DNA of 64,000 bases from Selenomonas sp. (GTDB taxonomy: Bacteria; Bacillota_C; Negativicutes; Selenomonadales; Selenomonadaceae), in assembly GCF_024699275.1 (NCBI RefSeq), contig NZ_JAILPX010000134.1:1-64000 (forward strand), written 5' to 3'. The notes beneath the pieces are model-generated. The model worked only from the letters and a program-made list of their open reading frames with translations, ran no database searches and was not told the DNA's origin. Below are positions 63,676 to 64,000 of this stretch, in pieces. A program made the translations under genes and the position numbers. Each line of letters opens with the position of its first letter. The stretch's first letter is position 1.

Positions 63676-64000
63676 ATGAACCCAGAGATTGTGGATACTA
63701 TGGTGCGGGCGGCCATGCAGGTTATGGATAATGCTTATGTACCTTATGGTAAGGCGGCCATTGGTGCCTGTGTGCTGGCTAGTGATGGTACATTCTATAC
63801 GGGCTGCAATATAGAAAATGCCGTGCCCAGGCTTTCGGTTTTTGCTGAGGAAGTGGCGATGTACAGGGCTGTTGCAGATGGCAAGCGTGAATTCGATGCC
63901 ATTGCCGTTATTGCAGATACGGATGAACCCTTCATTCCGAATGGCGCTGTTTGTCAGTTGTTGGCAGAGTTTAATGTGCAGGAAATCATTATGACTAATA
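63676..64000 (+). CDS. Cytidine-deaminase-like protein, zinc ligands missing (partial, runs off window)
   Basis: 108 residues visible; C terminus cut by the window end. MDNAYVPYGKAAIGACVL and GCNIENAVP align with cytidine deaminase, and the frame stays open with AAGGAG nine bases before the ATG. But the zinc ligands are changed: the CAE motif is FAE (Phe56; the Glu58 stays) and PCGAC is PNGAV (Asn89, Val92). All three cysteines are lost, so a normal deaminase reaction is unlikely. It could be a binding or regulatory relative. Confidence 0.8.
   Translation, partial: MNPEIVDTMVRAAMQVMDNAYVPYGKAAIGACVLASDGTFYTGCNIENAVPRLSVFAEEVAMYRAVADGKREFDAIAVIADTDEPFIPNGAVCQLLAEFNVQEIIMTN

Overview
The window is core chromosome around a replication origin. 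Gene order is of the Firmicutes type: rpmH-rnpA-yidD-yidC-jag-mnmE-mnmG-rsmG runs leftward and dnaA-dnaN-yaaA-recF-(DUF721)-remB-gyrB...gyrA runs rightward, with parA/parB and parS sites about 15 kb to the left. A stand-alone Wza/KpsD-type polysaccharide export protein alongside Firmicutes-type core genes points to a diderm Firmicute. My best guess is a Negativicute of the Selenomonas group; this is inference from gene content and protein flavour, not a database match. Almost all housekeeping genes are co-oriented with replication forks leaving the dnaA region.

Layout. 1-0.35 kb: leader and tandem promoters of an rRNA operon reading out of the left edge. 0.4-4.0 kb: two membrane-anchored coiled-coil proteins of unknown function, a polysaccharide export lipoprotein-like protein and a LacI-type regulator. 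4.1-7.6 kb: ung and the folate operon folE-folP-folB-folK/folA, the last being a HPPK-DHFR fusion. 7.7-9.0 kb: PHP hydrolase and a secreted NlpC/P60-like enzyme. 9.1-13.7 kb: L-arabinose operon (transporter, FGGY kinase, isomerase; no araD here) behind a strong promoter with a CG-centred palindrome. 13.8-19.4 kb: LysR regulator, a possible small RNA and sbcDC. 19.6-20.6 kb: secreted HAD phosphatase flanked by parS-type sites. 20.8-25.9 kb: glutamate synthase in the split, archaeal-like arrangement. 26.2-29.5 kb: parA-parB-DUF4446-M23 peptidase. 29.7-35.3 kb: split cobalamin methionine synthase, pfkA, and a ZTP-riboswitch-controlled AICAR transformylase. 35.3-37.1 kb: two secreted unknown proteins. 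37.3-43.7 kb: ribosome/tRNA-modification and membrane-insertion genes. 43.8-45.8 kb: origin with DnaA boxes on both sides of dnaA and a DnaA-trio/AT-rich unwinding element before dnaN. 45.8-51.6 kb: clamp, RecF, DUF721/DciA-like, RemB, GyrB. 51.6-53.4 kb: yybP-ykoY (manganese) riboswitch, TerC-family protein and HtpX. 53.5-64 kb: guanylate-kinase-like protein with a structured leader, threonine-synthase-like enzyme, Ppx/GppA, GyrA, malic enzyme, LCP protein, CYTH protein, a second DnaA-box cluster, an MgtC family protein and the start of a cytidine-deaminase-like gene that has lost its zinc ligands.

No phage, insertion sequence, CRISPR array, tRNA gene or defence system was recognised. The most unusual items are the distal DnaA-box cluster at 62.5-62.8 kb that copies the dnaA-proximal module, two or three unassigned structured RNA candidates (14.86, 54.2 and 56.4 kb), the zinc-ligand-less deaminase, the HPPK-DHFR fusion and the DciA-like protein with an added zinc ribbon. 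All start-site choices were made by eye from ribosome binding sites; no similarity search was run.
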